Assembly (NCBI RefSeq): GCF_025465935.1
Contig: NZ_JANLNV010000002.1
Span: 1-54,290 of the forward strand
Direction of reading: 5' to 3'
Source of the DNA: Pseudomonas sp. 7P_10.2_Bac1
GTDB lineage: Bacteria > Pseudomonadota > Gammaproteobacteria > Pseudomonadales > Pseudomonadaceae
Length of the DNA: 54,290 nucleotides
The notes under the pieces were generated by a model that saw only the letters and a program-made list of their open reading frames with translations, ran no database searches and had not been told where the DNA came from. This document shows, in pieces, positions 1 through 9,044 of this stretch; positions within the stretch are counted from its first letter, which is position 1; every line of letters starts with the position of its first letter. The translations under genes were made by a program, and so were the position numbers.

Positions 1-578
1 GTGGTCAAGCCCTTGCCATAAGAGCTGATAGTTCTGATGCCCAAGCCGTACAGCAGGCAATTCGCACGGCAGTCGAGCACTTTGCAAGCTTGGATATTTT
101 GGTCAATAACGCCGGTGTGCTGGCTTGGGGCAGCATCGAAGAACTCACGCTGGAACAGTTTGACCACACCCTGGCGATTAACGTGCGAAGTGTGTTCGTG
201 GCCAGCCAAGAAGCTGCCAGGCATATGAACGACGGCGGGCGCATCATCAATATCGGCAGCACCAACGCCGAGCGCATTCCAGTTGCTGGCGGCGCAGTGT
301 ACGGCATGAGCAAGTCAGCGCTGGTCGGCTTAGTCAAAGGCATGGCCCGCGATTTGGGCCCGCGGGCCATCACGGTAAACAACGTGCAACCCGGCCCGGT
401 GGATACCGATATGAACCCTACCGATGGCGAGGATGCCGAGTATCTGAAAGGCCTGATGGTTTTAGGGCGCTACGGCAAAGCAGAGGAAATTGCCAGTTTT
501 GTCGCCTATCTGGCGGGCCCCGAAGCCAGCTTCATCACCGGAGCCAGCTTGACGATTGATGGTGGTTTAACAGCCTAG
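1..578 (+). CDS. SDR-family oxidoreductase, 3' part
   Basis: This is the C-terminal three quarters of a short-chain dehydrogenase/reductase; the reading frame is open from base 3, so the start and the TGxxxGxG nucleotide-binding loop lie outside the window. The visible part carries the NNAG structural motif, the catalytic Tyr-x-x-x-Lys (YGMSK), the following helix, and the PGPVDTDM loop that closes over the cofactor. It ends in the usual IDGG-containing C-terminus. SDRs are cytosolic NAD(P)-dependent dehydrogenases; the substrate cannot be read from this fragment. The TAG stop is followed by a weak hairpin and a T run near 625. Confidence 0.9.
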   Translation, partial: GQALAIRADSSDAQAVQQAIRTAVEHFASLDILVNNAGVLAWGSIEELTLEQFDHTLAINVRSVFVASQEAARHMNDGGRIINIGSTNAERIPVAGGAVYGMSKSALVGLVKGMARDLGPRAITVNNVQPGPVDTDMNPTDGEDAEYLKGLMVLGRYGKAEEIASFVAYLAGPEASFITGASLTIDGGLTA

Positions 579-587
579 CTCTTTGCG

Positions 588-632
588 ACCCGAGGCCAGC
601 TATTCGCTCGTTTCGGGTTGGCTCTTTTTTGG
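588..632 (+). terminator. possible terminator after the SDR gene
   Basis: ACCCGA (588-593) can pair with TCGGGT (613-618), and a run of six T follows at 625-630. The loop is long and there are several bases between the stem and the T run, so this is a weak candidate. Confidence 0.3.
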
Positions 633-789
633 CGCTTGTGCTGAATCGCGGAAATTGGCCGTCAACTTCAAACCTGACGAAATAAACGGGAAGTTTCGGC
701 GCCCAGCACTCCCTAAAACTACCCACCCCTAACTTTGTGCGGGGGAGCGACGTAGTCCTAGCCAAACGTTCAATGCAGCGTCGCAGAAT

Positions 790-1233
790 CTACAGAATCT
801 CAACCACCGGCGTAATGAGCTTGGCGCCGAGGGCGATTTCTTCGGCCAGTACACTTTTGAGGGTTTCTTTGCTGCCTTCTTTCATGGTTTCGGCCAGGCG
901 CTGACGAATCGAAAGCCCGTGGGTGAGGCAGTGCGGAGTCGCTTTTAGGGTTTCGAGGCCTTTCAGGGTCAGGATTGCGCCCGCAACCTGGGTGTCGGGG
1001 AACAGTTCGCCAGTCAGATACCCGGAGCCTATGAGCCAGCGGACCGTTGCATTGAAAAATTCCGCATCGCTTTCTGGCAGGTCCAGCAGGCACAGGTCGT
1101 TGCCTTCGGAGGTGAAGGTGGGTGTCGCCAGTTTTCTGGCAACGAGGTCATAGGGGATCGGGAAATGGTCATACAACTCAGCAAAAATCTTGCCCGCCAA
1201 ATCATTGAATTTATCGATATTGGTGTTTGACAT
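790..1233 (-). CDS. hypothetical protein, paralog of the protein at 13955-14446
   Basis: About 147 residues from the ATG at 1233; a TTG 60 bases upstream (1293) is the alternative start and neither has an ideal ribosome binding site. I do not recognise a named domain. The protein is soluble, with no signal peptide or membrane segment. It shares a run of conserved positions with the protein at 13955-14446: an N-terminal LY/FP(I/L)P segment, a LD-S-E middle, a TV-(R/K)-WL-GY block near residue 75, an LT--GL--L block near residue 95, and a C-terminal helix with LG--I. The two are therefore members of one small family. Function unknown; the gene stands alone on its strand. Confidence 0.75.
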   Translation of the reverse strand: MSNTNIDKFNDLAGKIFAELYDHFPIPYDLVARKLATPTFTSEGNDLCLLDLPESDAEFFNATVRWLIGSGYLTGELFPDTQVAGAILTLKGLETLKATPHCLTHGLSIRQRLAETMKEGSKETLKSVLAEEIALGAKLITPVVEIL

Positions 1234-1474
1234 GTCCTGAGGCTCCGATAAAAAAGACTGGGCGGGAAGAAACCTGAAGTATAGCCGCTTCAAGAGACGC
1301 CCTTACTCTGACTCATTTCTATTTGGGCGTCATCTCGCTCTTCTGCGGGTTTATGCCAGCCCAGCAACCTGCAAGAAAGCAAAAATCGACTAGAGTGATT
1401 CTCTGCGCGGGTTTGCGCCTATTAAAGATCACGGCTGCGATGCGAGTTACTCGATAAGGATATGGAGTTATCAA

Positions 1475-1990
1475 ATGTCAAAACTGTTGGCGGTAAGACC
1501 CAAGATAGAACGAAACATTGAACTGGCTATTTGGGCGGGGATTGTGGCCGGGGTTATCTCTGCACTGGTGAAGTCCGGGTTTGAAACCATGATTCCGCCG
1601 CGAACGCTCAGTACCACGCCGCCGCCTGTGGTACTGCTGGAAAAGCTCGGTTTTAACGTCGACGTCATGACGTATGAGTGGATGGGCTACAGCATCAACT
1701 GGGGCGGTAATGGTGTTCACATCGCGTTTTCTATCGTGATGGCAATTATTTTCTGTGTGGCGGTGGAATACTTGCCGCGCGCGAGGATGCTGCACGGTGT
1801 TGTTTTCGGCGTTGGCGTCTCGGTGCTTGCTCATGGCCTGGTGGTGCCGCTGTTGGGGCTTTCAGGTTGGTTGTGGCTGGCGGGCCCTCAAGCCTTGATT
1901 TCGGAGTTTGTGGGCACGGCCTTCTGGATTTGGACTATTGAGGCGGTGAGGCGTGACCGTCGTTTTAGCATCCCGCGAGATCAACTTTAA
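1475..1990 (+). CDS. YagU family inner-membrane protein (DUF1440)
   Basis: 171 residues with an N-terminal membrane segment (about 17-37) and two or three more between residues 80 and 160, ending in a short basic cytoplasmic tail. The pattern, including the TPPP segment and the GYSINWGGNG motif before the second hydrophobic stretch, matches the YagU/DUF1440 family. E. coli YagU is an inner-membrane protein linked to acid resistance; the molecular role is unknown. The ATG at 1475 follows an AAGGATATGGAG stretch that serves as the ribosome binding site. A membrane microprotein follows 74 bases downstream on the same strand and may be co-transcribed. Confidence 0.8.
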   Translation: MSKLLAVRPKIERNIELAIWAGIVAGVISALVKSGFETMIPPRTLSTTPPPVVLLEKLGFNVDVMTYEWMGYSINWGGNGVHIAFSIVMAIIFCVAVEYLPRARMLHGVVFGVGVSVLAHGLVVPLLGLSGWLWLAGPQALISEFVGTAFWIWTIEAVRRDRRFSIPRDQL

Positions 1991-2064
1991 GTGTTTGCGG
2001 CTGACGATGACTGCCTCGCGTCAGCCGGTTATAAAAGGCAGAAATAGACCGAAAGGGGAGCAGT

Positions 2065-2163
2065 ATGAAAAACCGGGTTCAAAAAAAACATGTGTTCTTG
2101 ATCATTTTTATTGCCTTTGCGGTGTTCAGCTTCTTGATGACTAACTGGGATCAATCTCTTTGA
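2065..2163 (+). CDS. 32-residue single-pass membrane microprotein
   Basis: A short reading frame starting at ATG 2065 and ending at TGA 2161-2163. GGGGAG sits seven bases upstream, an unusually good ribosome binding site for a random short frame. The peptide has a basic N-terminus (KNRVQKK), a hydrophobic core of about 17 residues rich in Ile, Phe and Leu, and a polar tail ending NWDQSL, so it should insert with its N-terminus in the cytoplasm. It lies 74 bases after the YagU-like gene in the same orientation. I know no homolog. Codon and ribosome-site evidence suggest it is real but expression is not shown. Confidence 0.55.
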   Translation: MKNRVQKKHVFLIIFIAFAVFSFLMTNWDQSL

Positions 2164-2314
2164 GTATCTGAGGCTTTAGGCGCTGTACAAATTGTCTCTA
2201 CGCTCGGATTTGCGGCGTTGAAAATAGGCTCGCCGGACCTTCGCTCGAAAAAGACCCTAACGTAAATGCATTACTGATTGGTCTCCGCGTTTTTATCCCC
2301 ATTCAGCCACGCAT

Positions 2315-2347
2315 AAAAAAGGGTGACCTATAAGGTCACCCTTTTTT
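2315..2347. terminator. bidirectional rho-independent terminator
   Basis: Perfect 9-bp stem GGGTGACCT/AGGTCACCC (2321-2341) with an ATA loop, flanked by six A on the left and six T on the right, so it reads as a terminator on both strands. It ends the cyo operon (minus) and the plus-strand genes before it. Confidence 0.9.
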
Positions 2348-2360
2348 ATAGCCAGCGCGT

Positions 2361-2696
2361 TTACATCATGCGTGCGTGCAGGTCCCACAAGATCCAAAGG
2401 GTTCCGGCAACGATCAGCAGCAGAATCAATGAGGTAAACAGAATGAGCATCAGGTCATCCCGGTGTGATTTACCCAGGTCGATGTGCAGGAAAAAACGCA
2501 GATGTACCACGACTTGTACCAAGGCCAGGAAGCCCAGCACCGCAAGGGCCTGAGTGCCGGTCACGGCCTTGAGCCAAACCAGGCCGAAGGCGATCAGGGT
2601 CAGCACCAGGGCCAGGACAAGCCCGATGCAATAACTGCGGTACTCGGTCCTCGATTCAGCCGGCACGTTACTGTTCGATGAGGTTTCAGGGTTCAT
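2361..2696 (-). CDS. cyoD: cytochrome bo3-type ubiquinol oxidase subunit IV
   Basis: 111 residues, close to the 109 of E. coli CyoD, with three membrane segments (about 21-43, 47-70 and 81-104) and the family sequence HLRFFLHID between the second and third. Subunit IV assists assembly of the CuB site in the catalytic subunit. The ATG at 2696 overlaps the cyoC stop codon (ATGA), so it is translationally coupled. It is the last gene of the operon: no cyoE (haem O synthase) follows; a strong terminator comes next instead. Confidence 0.93.
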   Translation of the reverse strand: MNPETSSNSNVPAESRTEYRSYCIGLVLALVLTLIAFGLVWLKAVTGTQALAVLGFLALVQVVVHLRFFLHIDLGKSHRDDLMLILFTSLILLLIVAGTLWILWDLHARMM

Positions 2697-3325
2697 GTGG
2701 CGACTCCGAACAGGTAGACGAAGGTGAAGATGCCGACCCAGACGATGTCGAGCATGTGCCAGAACAACGCCAGGCGCAGAAGGCGCAGTTTGACCGGGGT
2801 GTTGACGCCGAGCGTCATGACTTGCACGGCCAGAACGATCATCCAGACAATGCCAGCCGATACGTGGACCGCGTGGGTGCCGGTCAGCAAGTAGTAGGCG
2901 GACAGAAAGCCACTGGTTTGCGGCCACGCATTGCTGTTTTCGATCATCACGTAATAGTCGTGGAGTTCGAAGGCTACGAATGCCGCTCCCAACAAGGCCG
3001 TCACGCCCAGCCAGGCCAGAAGCCGTGCGCGGCTGGTGCTGTATTTCATTGCCAGGATGGCGAAGCCGAAGGTAAAACTGGACAGCAGCAGCAAGAGCGT
3101 TTCAATGAACGCAGAACCGAGGTCAAAGACTTCGGCGGGTGTTGGACCATGGGCGATGCCTTGCGTGCTCATGGCGGCATAGGTGGCGAAGAGCGCGGCA
3201 AACAGCACCAGGTCACTCATCAGGAAAATCCAGAACCCGAAGATCACTTCAGAGGCTTTGGCGTGGCTCTTGCGATCAGTCACATCCAGGTTTACGCCCG
3301 GATGCAAAGAGTGCGGCGCATTCAT
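2693..3325 (-). CDS. cyoC: cytochrome bo3-type ubiquinol oxidase subunit III
   Basis: 210 residues (E. coli CyoC 204) with five hydrophobic segments and the subunit III pattern of heme-copper oxidases, including FGFWIFLMSDLVLFA near residue 30 and the GTHAVHV motif in the fourth segment. Subunit III is a membrane protein needed for stable assembly and carries no redox centre. Start and stop each overlap the neighbouring genes by four bases (ATGA). Confidence 0.95.
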   Translation of the reverse strand: MNAPHSLHPGVNLDVTDRKSHAKASEVIFGFWIFLMSDLVLFAALFATYAAMSTQGIAHGPTPAEVFDLGSAFIETLLLLLSSFTFGFAILAMKYSTSRARLLAWLGVTALLGAAFVAFELHDYYVMIENSNAWPQTSGFLSAYYLLTGTHAVHVSAGIVWMIVLAVQVMTLGVNTPVKLRLLRLALFWHMLDIVWVGIFTFVYLFGVAT

Positions 3326-5448
3326 AGGGCGGACTCCAGGATGTCATCAGGTAGTTTCTGACCCGGCTGCCCGATTCTGTCCGGCGCGGCCTTACCCCGA
3401 TTCTGCGGGCTCATCTCCAGGTCGCGGGTTACCCCAGGGGTGGCATGTACGGCGGCCAAAAAGGCTTCGTGCTCAGCTTCGACGCGACTGGCCGGAATGA
3501 TCTCGGTTGTCTGTGAGACAAAAGAGCGGGCGATGACCACGGCCCAGGCGGCGATGAATGAGAACACCACCAACCACCAGATATGCCACACCAATCCAAA
3601 TGCCAGGGTGAAGCTGAAGATGCCAATCAGCGGCGCCGCCATGGAGTTGCGCGGTACTTCGATGTCGCTGTATGCCGCAGGCGACTGGTAGGCCTGACCG
3701 GATTTCTTGGCTTCGGTAAAGGCATCACGGCTGTCGACGTGAGGCACTACGGCGAAGTTCCAGGCGGGTGGAGGCGAGGGGATCGACCACTCCAGCGAAC
3801 GGCCGTCCCACGGATCACCCAGCAGCACAGTGAGCTGGCGGCGCTGGCGGATAGACACGCCGATCTGGATGAGCAAAAAGACGGTGCCAACCAGCAGTAA
3901 CACGGCGCCCAGCATGGCCAGGGCAAACCAGGGGTAAAACGACGGATCTGACCACATCACCGTACGCCGTGGCGCGCCGTTCATACCCAGCCAGTAGAGC
4001 GGGAAGAACGCCAGCAAAAAGCCGGGTGCCAGTGACCAGAATGCTGCTTTACCCCAGCCTTCGTGCAAGCGGAATCCAAAGGCTTTGGGAAACCAGTACT
4101 GAACCGCGGCGAACATGCCAAACAACACGCCTGGAATGATCATGTTGTGGAAGTGTGCGATCAGGAACAGCGAGTTGTGAACCTGGAAATCCACGGTGGG
4201 GTTGGCCAGCAGGATGCCCGTCATTCCGCCGAGTACAAAGGTCAGCAGGAAGTTGATGTGGAACAGCATCGGCGTGGTGATGCGGATTCGTCCGCGGTAC
4301 ATGGTCAGAATCCAGTCGTACACCTTAACCCCGGTCGGGATGCCAATGATCATCGTGGCAATCCCGAAGATGGCGTTGACGTTGGCGCTTTGCCCCATGG
4401 TGAAAAAGTGGTGCAGCCACACGCCGAATGACAGCACTGCGATGCACATCGTGGCGTATACGAGTGAGGTGTAGCCGTAGATGCGTTTGCCGACAAACGT
4501 CGAAACCACCTCGGACCAAACCCCCAGCGCTGGCAACAACAGGATGTAAACCTCCGGATGCCCGAACAACCAGAAGAGGTTGGCAAAGTTCATCATGTTT
4601 CCGCCATCACCGTTGGTGAAGAAGTGGAAACCGACGTAGCGATCCAGAGCCAGCATGATGGTGGCGACGGTCAGCGGCGCCATGGCAAAGATCATCAAGA
4701 TTGAGGTGCACAGCGTGGTCCAGCAAAACAGCGGCATGCGAAACATCGACATGCCAGGGCAGCGCTGCTTATAAAGGGTCACGGCAAAGTTGAGGCCGGT
4801 AAGGGTAGAGCCGATTGAGGCCAGTGTGACGGACCAGATCCAGTAGTCGACGCCTTCACCGGGGCTGAACTCAATGCCGGTATAGGGCGGATAACCGCTC
4901 CAGCCGCCGGTCGAGAATTCTCCGACCACCAACGACACCATGATCAGGCCAGCGCCTGCGGCCGTCAGCATCAACGAAATCGCATTGAGCAAGGGGAAGC
5001 TGACATCCCGAGCGCCGATCTGCAGCGGCATCACGTAGTTCATGAGCCCGGTAATAAAAGGCATCGCCACGAAAAAAATCATGATCGTGCCGTGGGTTGT
5101 GAACAACTGACCAAAGTGGTCGGCTGAGAGATAGCCCGCGCCGTCGTAGGCCGCCAGTTGTTGCGAGCGCATCACGCCTGCTTCGATCAGGGCGCGCAAG
5201 AACATCACTAGCGCGATAACGATGTACATGATGCCGATTCGTTTGTGATCGACACTGGTTAGCCAATCCCGCCAAAGCGGTTTCCACCAATGCATGGCGG
5301 TGAGTAACACCACCACTGCGATTGCGCCGAGGATCACAATACTGCCCGCCCCGGATGCAACGAATTCGCTGGTTGAGGGGTGTTTGATGGCGCCGGCAAA
5401 GACCAGTGAGTCCCAGCTAAGTTGACCGAAAATAGTTTCCCAACTCAC
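3322..5448 (-). CDS. cyoB: cytochrome bo3-type ubiquinol oxidase subunit I
   Basis: Catalytic, proton-pumping subunit of a heme-copper quinol oxidase; 708 residues, about 45 longer than E. coli CyoB (663), the extra mostly in a charged C-terminal tail after residue 655. Visible ligands: His119 (low-spin haem), His297-Glu-x-Tyr301 (CuB and cross-linked Tyr), His346/His347 (CuB), Lys375 (K channel), His432 and His434 (haems), Asn137 and Asp148 (D channel). In the high-affinity quinone site, Arg85, His111 and Gln114 match E. coli Arg71, His98 and Gln101, but Asp75 is Glu89 here. Fifteen or so membrane segments. Coupled by ATGA overlaps to cyoA and cyoC. Confidence 0.95.
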   Translation of the reverse strand: MSWETIFGQLSWDSLVFAGAIKHPSTSEFVASGAGSIVILGAIAVVVLLTAMHWWKPLWRDWLTSVDHKRIGIMYIVIALVMFLRALIEAGVMRSQQLAAYDGAGYLSADHFGQLFTTHGTIMIFFVAMPFITGLMNYVMPLQIGARDVSFPLLNAISLMLTAAGAGLIMVSLVVGEFSTGGWSGYPPYTGIEFSPGEGVDYWIWSVTLASIGSTLTGLNFAVTLYKQRCPGMSMFRMPLFCWTTLCTSILMIFAMAPLTVATIMLALDRYVGFHFFTNGDGGNMMNFANLFWLFGHPEVYILLLPALGVWSEVVSTFVGKRIYGYTSLVYATMCIAVLSFGVWLHHFFTMGQSANVNAIFGIATMIIGIPTGVKVYDWILTMYRGRIRITTPMLFHINFLLTFVLGGMTGILLANPTVDFQVHNSLFLIAHFHNMIIPGVLFGMFAAVQYWFPKAFGFRLHEGWGKAAFWSLAPGFLLAFFPLYWLGMNGAPRRTVMWSDPSFYPWFALAMLGAVLLLVGTVFLLIQIGVSIRQRRQLTVLLGDPWDGRSLEWSIPSPPPAWNFAVVPHVDSRDAFTEAKKSGQAYQSPAAYSDIEVPRNSMAAPLIGIFSFTLAFGLVWHIWWLVVFSFIAAWAVVIARSFVSQTTEIIPASRVEAEHEAFLAAVHATPGVTRDLEMSPQNRGKAAPDRIGQPGQKLPDDILESAL

Positions 5449-6389
5449 TGTGCTGCCCCTTTTGTGCTGGTGTGTGGAGGGTGCTGCTCATGCCCTTGTG
5501 ATACCTGGGCGGCAGGTGCTTTGCCGTGGCCATGACCTGCGGTAAAACTGGCGAGAACACGTTCGAACAAGCCCGCCTCGACGTTGCCGTAATAGCGAGG
5601 CACATGCTCGACGCTGGGTTTAAGCAGTTGCTGGTAGGTTGCCGAGTCCAGTGTTTGCGGGTTTTGCCGAGTGTCCTGGACCCACGTATCGAACTGTGCA
5701 GCGGGCATCACCACGGTACGGAAAGACTGAGTGGCAAAACCATCACCGTTGTACTGGGTGTTACGACCCAGATACTCCCCCGGGCGATCAGCCATCAGGT
5801 TCAGTTGTGTGGTCATGCCCGCCATGGTGTAAATCTGTCCGGCCAGTTGCGGGATCATGAAGGACTGCATGACCGTGCCGCTGGTGAGCTTTAAACGTAC
5901 GGGGCGGTCTTGTTCCAAGGCCAGATAATCGAGGGTGGCGATGCCTTGCTGCGGGTAGATGAACAGGAACTTCCAGTCCAGCGAAACCACTTCAATCTCC
6001 AGGGGATCGCTGCCCAGAGGGCGGTAAGGGTCATATTTGTGCGTGTGCGCCCACAATGCCGAGCTGAGGATAATGATCAGAATGATCGGTATGCCCCACA
6101 GCACAGCTTCGTTGCCCCAGTTGAAGTCCCAGTCGGGCCGATACGCGCCTCGGCCGCCACGTCGATAACGCCATAGCACCCAAGGGACGAGAATAAAGAT
6201 GGGCACGACCACGATGAGCATCAGCGAGATGATCGTCTTGAAGTGTTCCAATTGCGCCACAGCGATGGGGCCGGCTGCGTCGATGAAGCCCGCGTTGGTT
6301 AACGCCGGGTCTGCCGGTGAAGCGGCTTGCGCCAGTGTGGGGAGCAAAAGCCCCACGCCAATCACAGCGCAGATGTTGATTCCTTTCAC
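5445..6389 (-). CDS. cyoA: cytochrome bo3-type ubiquinol oxidase subunit II, non-lipoprotein
   Basis: 314 residues: a cleavable-looking signal (basic start, hydrophobic 7-17, ending AQA-A), two membrane segments (about 50-72 and 95-113) and a periplasmic cupredoxin domain. As in quinol oxidases the CuA ligands are absent; the segments SLDWKFLFIYPQQGIATLD and IYTMAGM match CyoA. Unlike E. coli CyoA there is no lipobox cysteine, so it is probably not lipidated. The tail is His-rich (GHGHG, HEQHPPH). The start is GTG, with AAGGAG eight bases upstream. First gene of the four-gene operon; the 134 bases before it should hold the promoter, but I saw no clear boxes. Confidence 0.92.
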   Translation of the reverse strand: MKGINICAVIGVGLLLPTLAQAASPADPALTNAGFIDAAGPIAVAQLEHFKTIISLMLIVVVPIFILVPWVLWRYRRGGRGAYRPDWDFNWGNEAVLWGIPIILIIILSSALWAHTHKYDPYRPLGSDPLEIEVVSLDWKFLFIYPQQGIATLDYLALEQDRPVRLKLTSGTVMQSFMIPQLAGQIYTMAGMTTQLNLMADRPGEYLGRNTQYNGDGFATQSFRTVVMPAAQFDTWVQDTRQNPQTLDSATYQQLLKPSVEHVPRYYGNVEAGLFERVLASFTAGHGHGKAPAAQVSQGHEQHPPHTSTKGAAQ

Positions 6390-6523
6390 ACAGTAATCTC
6401 CTTGAGTGTTACAACCGGATCAGCGCTTTTTTGAGATGGCTTTAGTCAAGGCATGCGTTCACATGACCTCCAGTTCGGGGCCGCCAGGAGAATGCCTGGG
6501 GTTTATTGATGGGTGCATGGGGT

Positions 6524-8797
6524 TCAGTTCAAGCTTGAGCGTTTGACCCGCACCGGTACTGATTTGTAAGCCGGAATTCCGCTTTGCGGGTCAATGTTGT
6601 CCAAGGCAATCAAACAATTGGCTTCGGGGTAGTAGGCAGCCACAGAACCGGGCGCAATGCTGTGCTCAATGGCCGTCAGCTTCTCGTAACGCATCTGGCG
6701 GCCCGAGGTGACCGTCTCGATATCCACCAGATCGCCGTGGGCCAAGCCGCGAGCCTGCAAGTCTTGCGCGCTGATGAACAGCACATCGCGGCGGCCGAAG
6801 ACACCTCGGTAACGGTCATCCATGGAGTAAATAGTGGTGTTGTACTGATCATGACTGCGTAAGGTCATGAGCCGCAGCACATCCTCGCCTTGAACCACCC
6901 AGTCTTCGTCCACACCTGGGTAAACATAAAACTCGGCTTTTCCGGAGGGGGTGTTCCAAATACGTTCGGTGGCAGGCAAGGGCAATCTGAAACCACCGGG
7001 CACACGGATTCGCTGGTTGTAGTTTTCAAACCCGGGGATGGTTTTTTCGATCAGGTCACGGATCAGATCGTAATTGGCCACAAGCTCCGGCCATGCGATC
7101 GATAAATGAGGCAGTGTGGCGCTTGCCATACCGGCCACAATCGCCGGTTCTGAACGCAGGTGCTCGGAGGCGGGCGGTAAGCGACCGGCAGAGGCGTGGA
7201 CCATGGACATCGAGTCTTCGACGGTAATCGCTTGCGCGATACCCTTTTGCAGGTCCAGTTCTGTACGCCCCAGGCAGGGGAAAATGTAGGTCTCTTTCGC
7301 CACCAGCAAATGTGAGCGATTCAACTTGGTCCCGATGTGCACACTCAGGTCCAGCTGTTTCATGGCTGGGAAGCATTGCTCGGGGTCGGGCAACGCCACA
7401 GCAAAGTTCCCGCCCAGGCAGATCAGCGCCTTTGAGGTTCCGGCAACCATGGCTTGCATGGTTTGTACAGCGTTGTGGCCCGGGGCTGCAGGGGGCTTAA
7501 AGCCCAAGGTCTGTTCAATTTTTTGCAGAAAGCTCGCCGAGGGTTTCTCAGTAATGCCCACCGTGCGGTTGCCCTGCACATTGGAGTGCCCGCGTAATGG
7601 GCAGATGCCGGCACCCGGTTTGCCCAGATTGCCGCGCAGCATCAGCAGATTGCACAGCGAGCGCACGTTTTCAGTGCCCGCATTGTGTTGGGTAATGCCC
7701 ATACCGTACGTAATGATGGTGGCATTGGATTTTGCATAGGCTGCCGCAACCTGTTCCAGCGCATCGCGGGTTAGCCCGCTGTGGCGCTCGATCAAGGACC
7801 ACTCGGTCGTGATCAAGTCCGCTTTCAATGCTTCGAAGCCTTGGGTGTGAGTCGCGATAAACGCGTGATCCAGGACTTCACCGACACGCTCTTCAAGTTC
7901 GAGTACGGCTTTCATCACACCTTTCACCGCTGCCACGTCACCGCCTGCTTTGACATTCAAATAGGTGGAGGCAATGGGTGTAGAGCCATAGGTCGCCATT
8001 TCAACCATGTTCTGCGGGTCGGCAAAGGTCTCCAGGGCGCGCTCTCGAATGGGATTAAACACTACGATCGGCACTTTGCGGCGTGACACCTCATGCAGAG
8101 TACCCATCATTCGCGGGTGGTTCGTGCCCGGGTTATGGCCGATAGAGATGACCAGCTCGCACAAATCAAAATCATCAAGAGACACCGTACCCTTACCAAT
8201 GCCGATGGACTGGGGCAGCCCCACGCTGGTGGGCTCATGGCACAGGTTTGAGCAATCGGGGAAATTGTTCGAGCCCAAACCGCGGGCAAATAACTGGAAC
8301 AGATAAGCCGCTTCGTTAGAGGCTCGCCCCGATGTATAGAACTCAACTTGAGTAGGGTCGAGGCTGCGCAGGACCTCGCCAATACGTTTAAACGCAGCGT
8401 CCCAGGCCACGGGCTTAAACGTGTCAGAGGCGCGGTCATACACCAGTGGGCAGGTAAGGCGCCCGTAATTTTCCAACTCGTGATCGCTGCGATTGAGGAG
8501 GGCGCTCACCGTGTGTTCGGCAAAAAACTCCGGTGTCACGCGTTTGCTGGTCGCCTCCCAGGTCACGGCCTTGGCGCCGTTTTCACAAAACTCGAAGGTT
8601 GAACTGTGCTTTTTGTCAGGCCAGGCGCAACCAGGGCAATCGAACCCATCGGGTTGGTTGGTTCTCAGGAGCGTGGTAACGGCCTGCACATTCTCCATTT
8701 GTTCTCGAATGGCATTCGCAGTGGCCTTCAACGCGCCCCATCCTCCGGCAGGCGCTGTGTAATCACGAATACCCTCGACCTTTCCTTGCTTGGACAT
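6524..8797 (-). CDS. FdhF/YdeP-type molybdopterin oxidoreductase
   Basis: 757 residues from ATG 8797, chosen over an upstream in-frame start at 8824 because AAGGAG lies six bases before it. Molybdopterin oxidoreductase domains span the protein, with a C-terminal dinucleotide-binding domain after about residue 630. It lacks the four-Cys Fe-S site of classical formate dehydrogenases; Cys54/Cys57 (CPGC) and Cys186-His187, the latter aligning with the Sec-His of E. coli FdhF, are present. This matches the YdeP clade, whose electron partner and substrate are not established; E. coli ydeP is tied to acid resistance. It lies 134 bases upstream of cyoA on the same strand, suggesting possible joint expression. 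Confidence 0.88.
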   Translation of the reverse strand: MSKQGKVEGIRDYTAPAGGWGALKATANAIREQMENVQAVTTLLRTNQPDGFDCPGCAWPDKKHSSTFEFCENGAKAVTWEATSKRVTPEFFAEHTVSALLNRSDHELENYGRLTCPLVYDRASDTFKPVAWDAAFKRIGEVLRSLDPTQVEFYTSGRASNEAAYLFQLFARGLGSNNFPDCSNLCHEPTSVGLPQSIGIGKGTVSLDDFDLCELVISIGHNPGTNHPRMMGTLHEVSRRKVPIVVFNPIRERALETFADPQNMVEMATYGSTPIASTYLNVKAGGDVAAVKGVMKAVLELEERVGEVLDHAFIATHTQGFEALKADLITTEWSLIERHSGLTRDALEQVAAAYAKSNATIITYGMGITQHNAGTENVRSLCNLLMLRGNLGKPGAGICPLRGHSNVQGNRTVGITEKPSASFLQKIEQTLGFKPPAAPGHNAVQTMQAMVAGTSKALICLGGNFAVALPDPEQCFPAMKQLDLSVHIGTKLNRSHLLVAKETYIFPCLGRTELDLQKGIAQAITVEDSMSMVHASAGRLPPASEHLRSEPAIVAGMASATLPHLSIAWPELVANYDLIRDLIEKTIPGFENYNQRIRVPGGFRLPLPATERIWNTPSGKAEFYVYPGVDEDWVVQGEDVLRLMTLRSHDQYNTTIYSMDDRYRGVFGRRDVLFISAQDLQARGLAHGDLVDIETVTSGRQMRYEKLTAIEHSIAPGSVAAYYPEANCLIALDNIDPQSGIPAYKSVPVRVKRSSLN

Positions 8798-9044
8798 GTT
8801 CACTCCTTGAACACCAGAAAACACGCTCTACGACAGCGTTGAGCCTGATTCCGGGCGCAACCCAACAAACTGACTCACGGTTATAAGTCTGTTTTTTATA
8901 AGGTTATTAGCGGTTCGAATGACCATAGGTAAGCGATCTACATCTGTCAAGAATGCCGCCGCTGCCCTTTATAAAGCCTGCGCAGATGAGTTACTGGGCG
9001 TGTTTATGTTATTAAGTTCAGCCCATCTGAAGGAGCAGACTTGT

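Noticed and set aside
2678..3361. 227-residue plus-strand frame
   Set aside because: Antisense to cyoC with acidic, Gln/Gly-rich low-quality sequence; no ribosome site or homology recognised.
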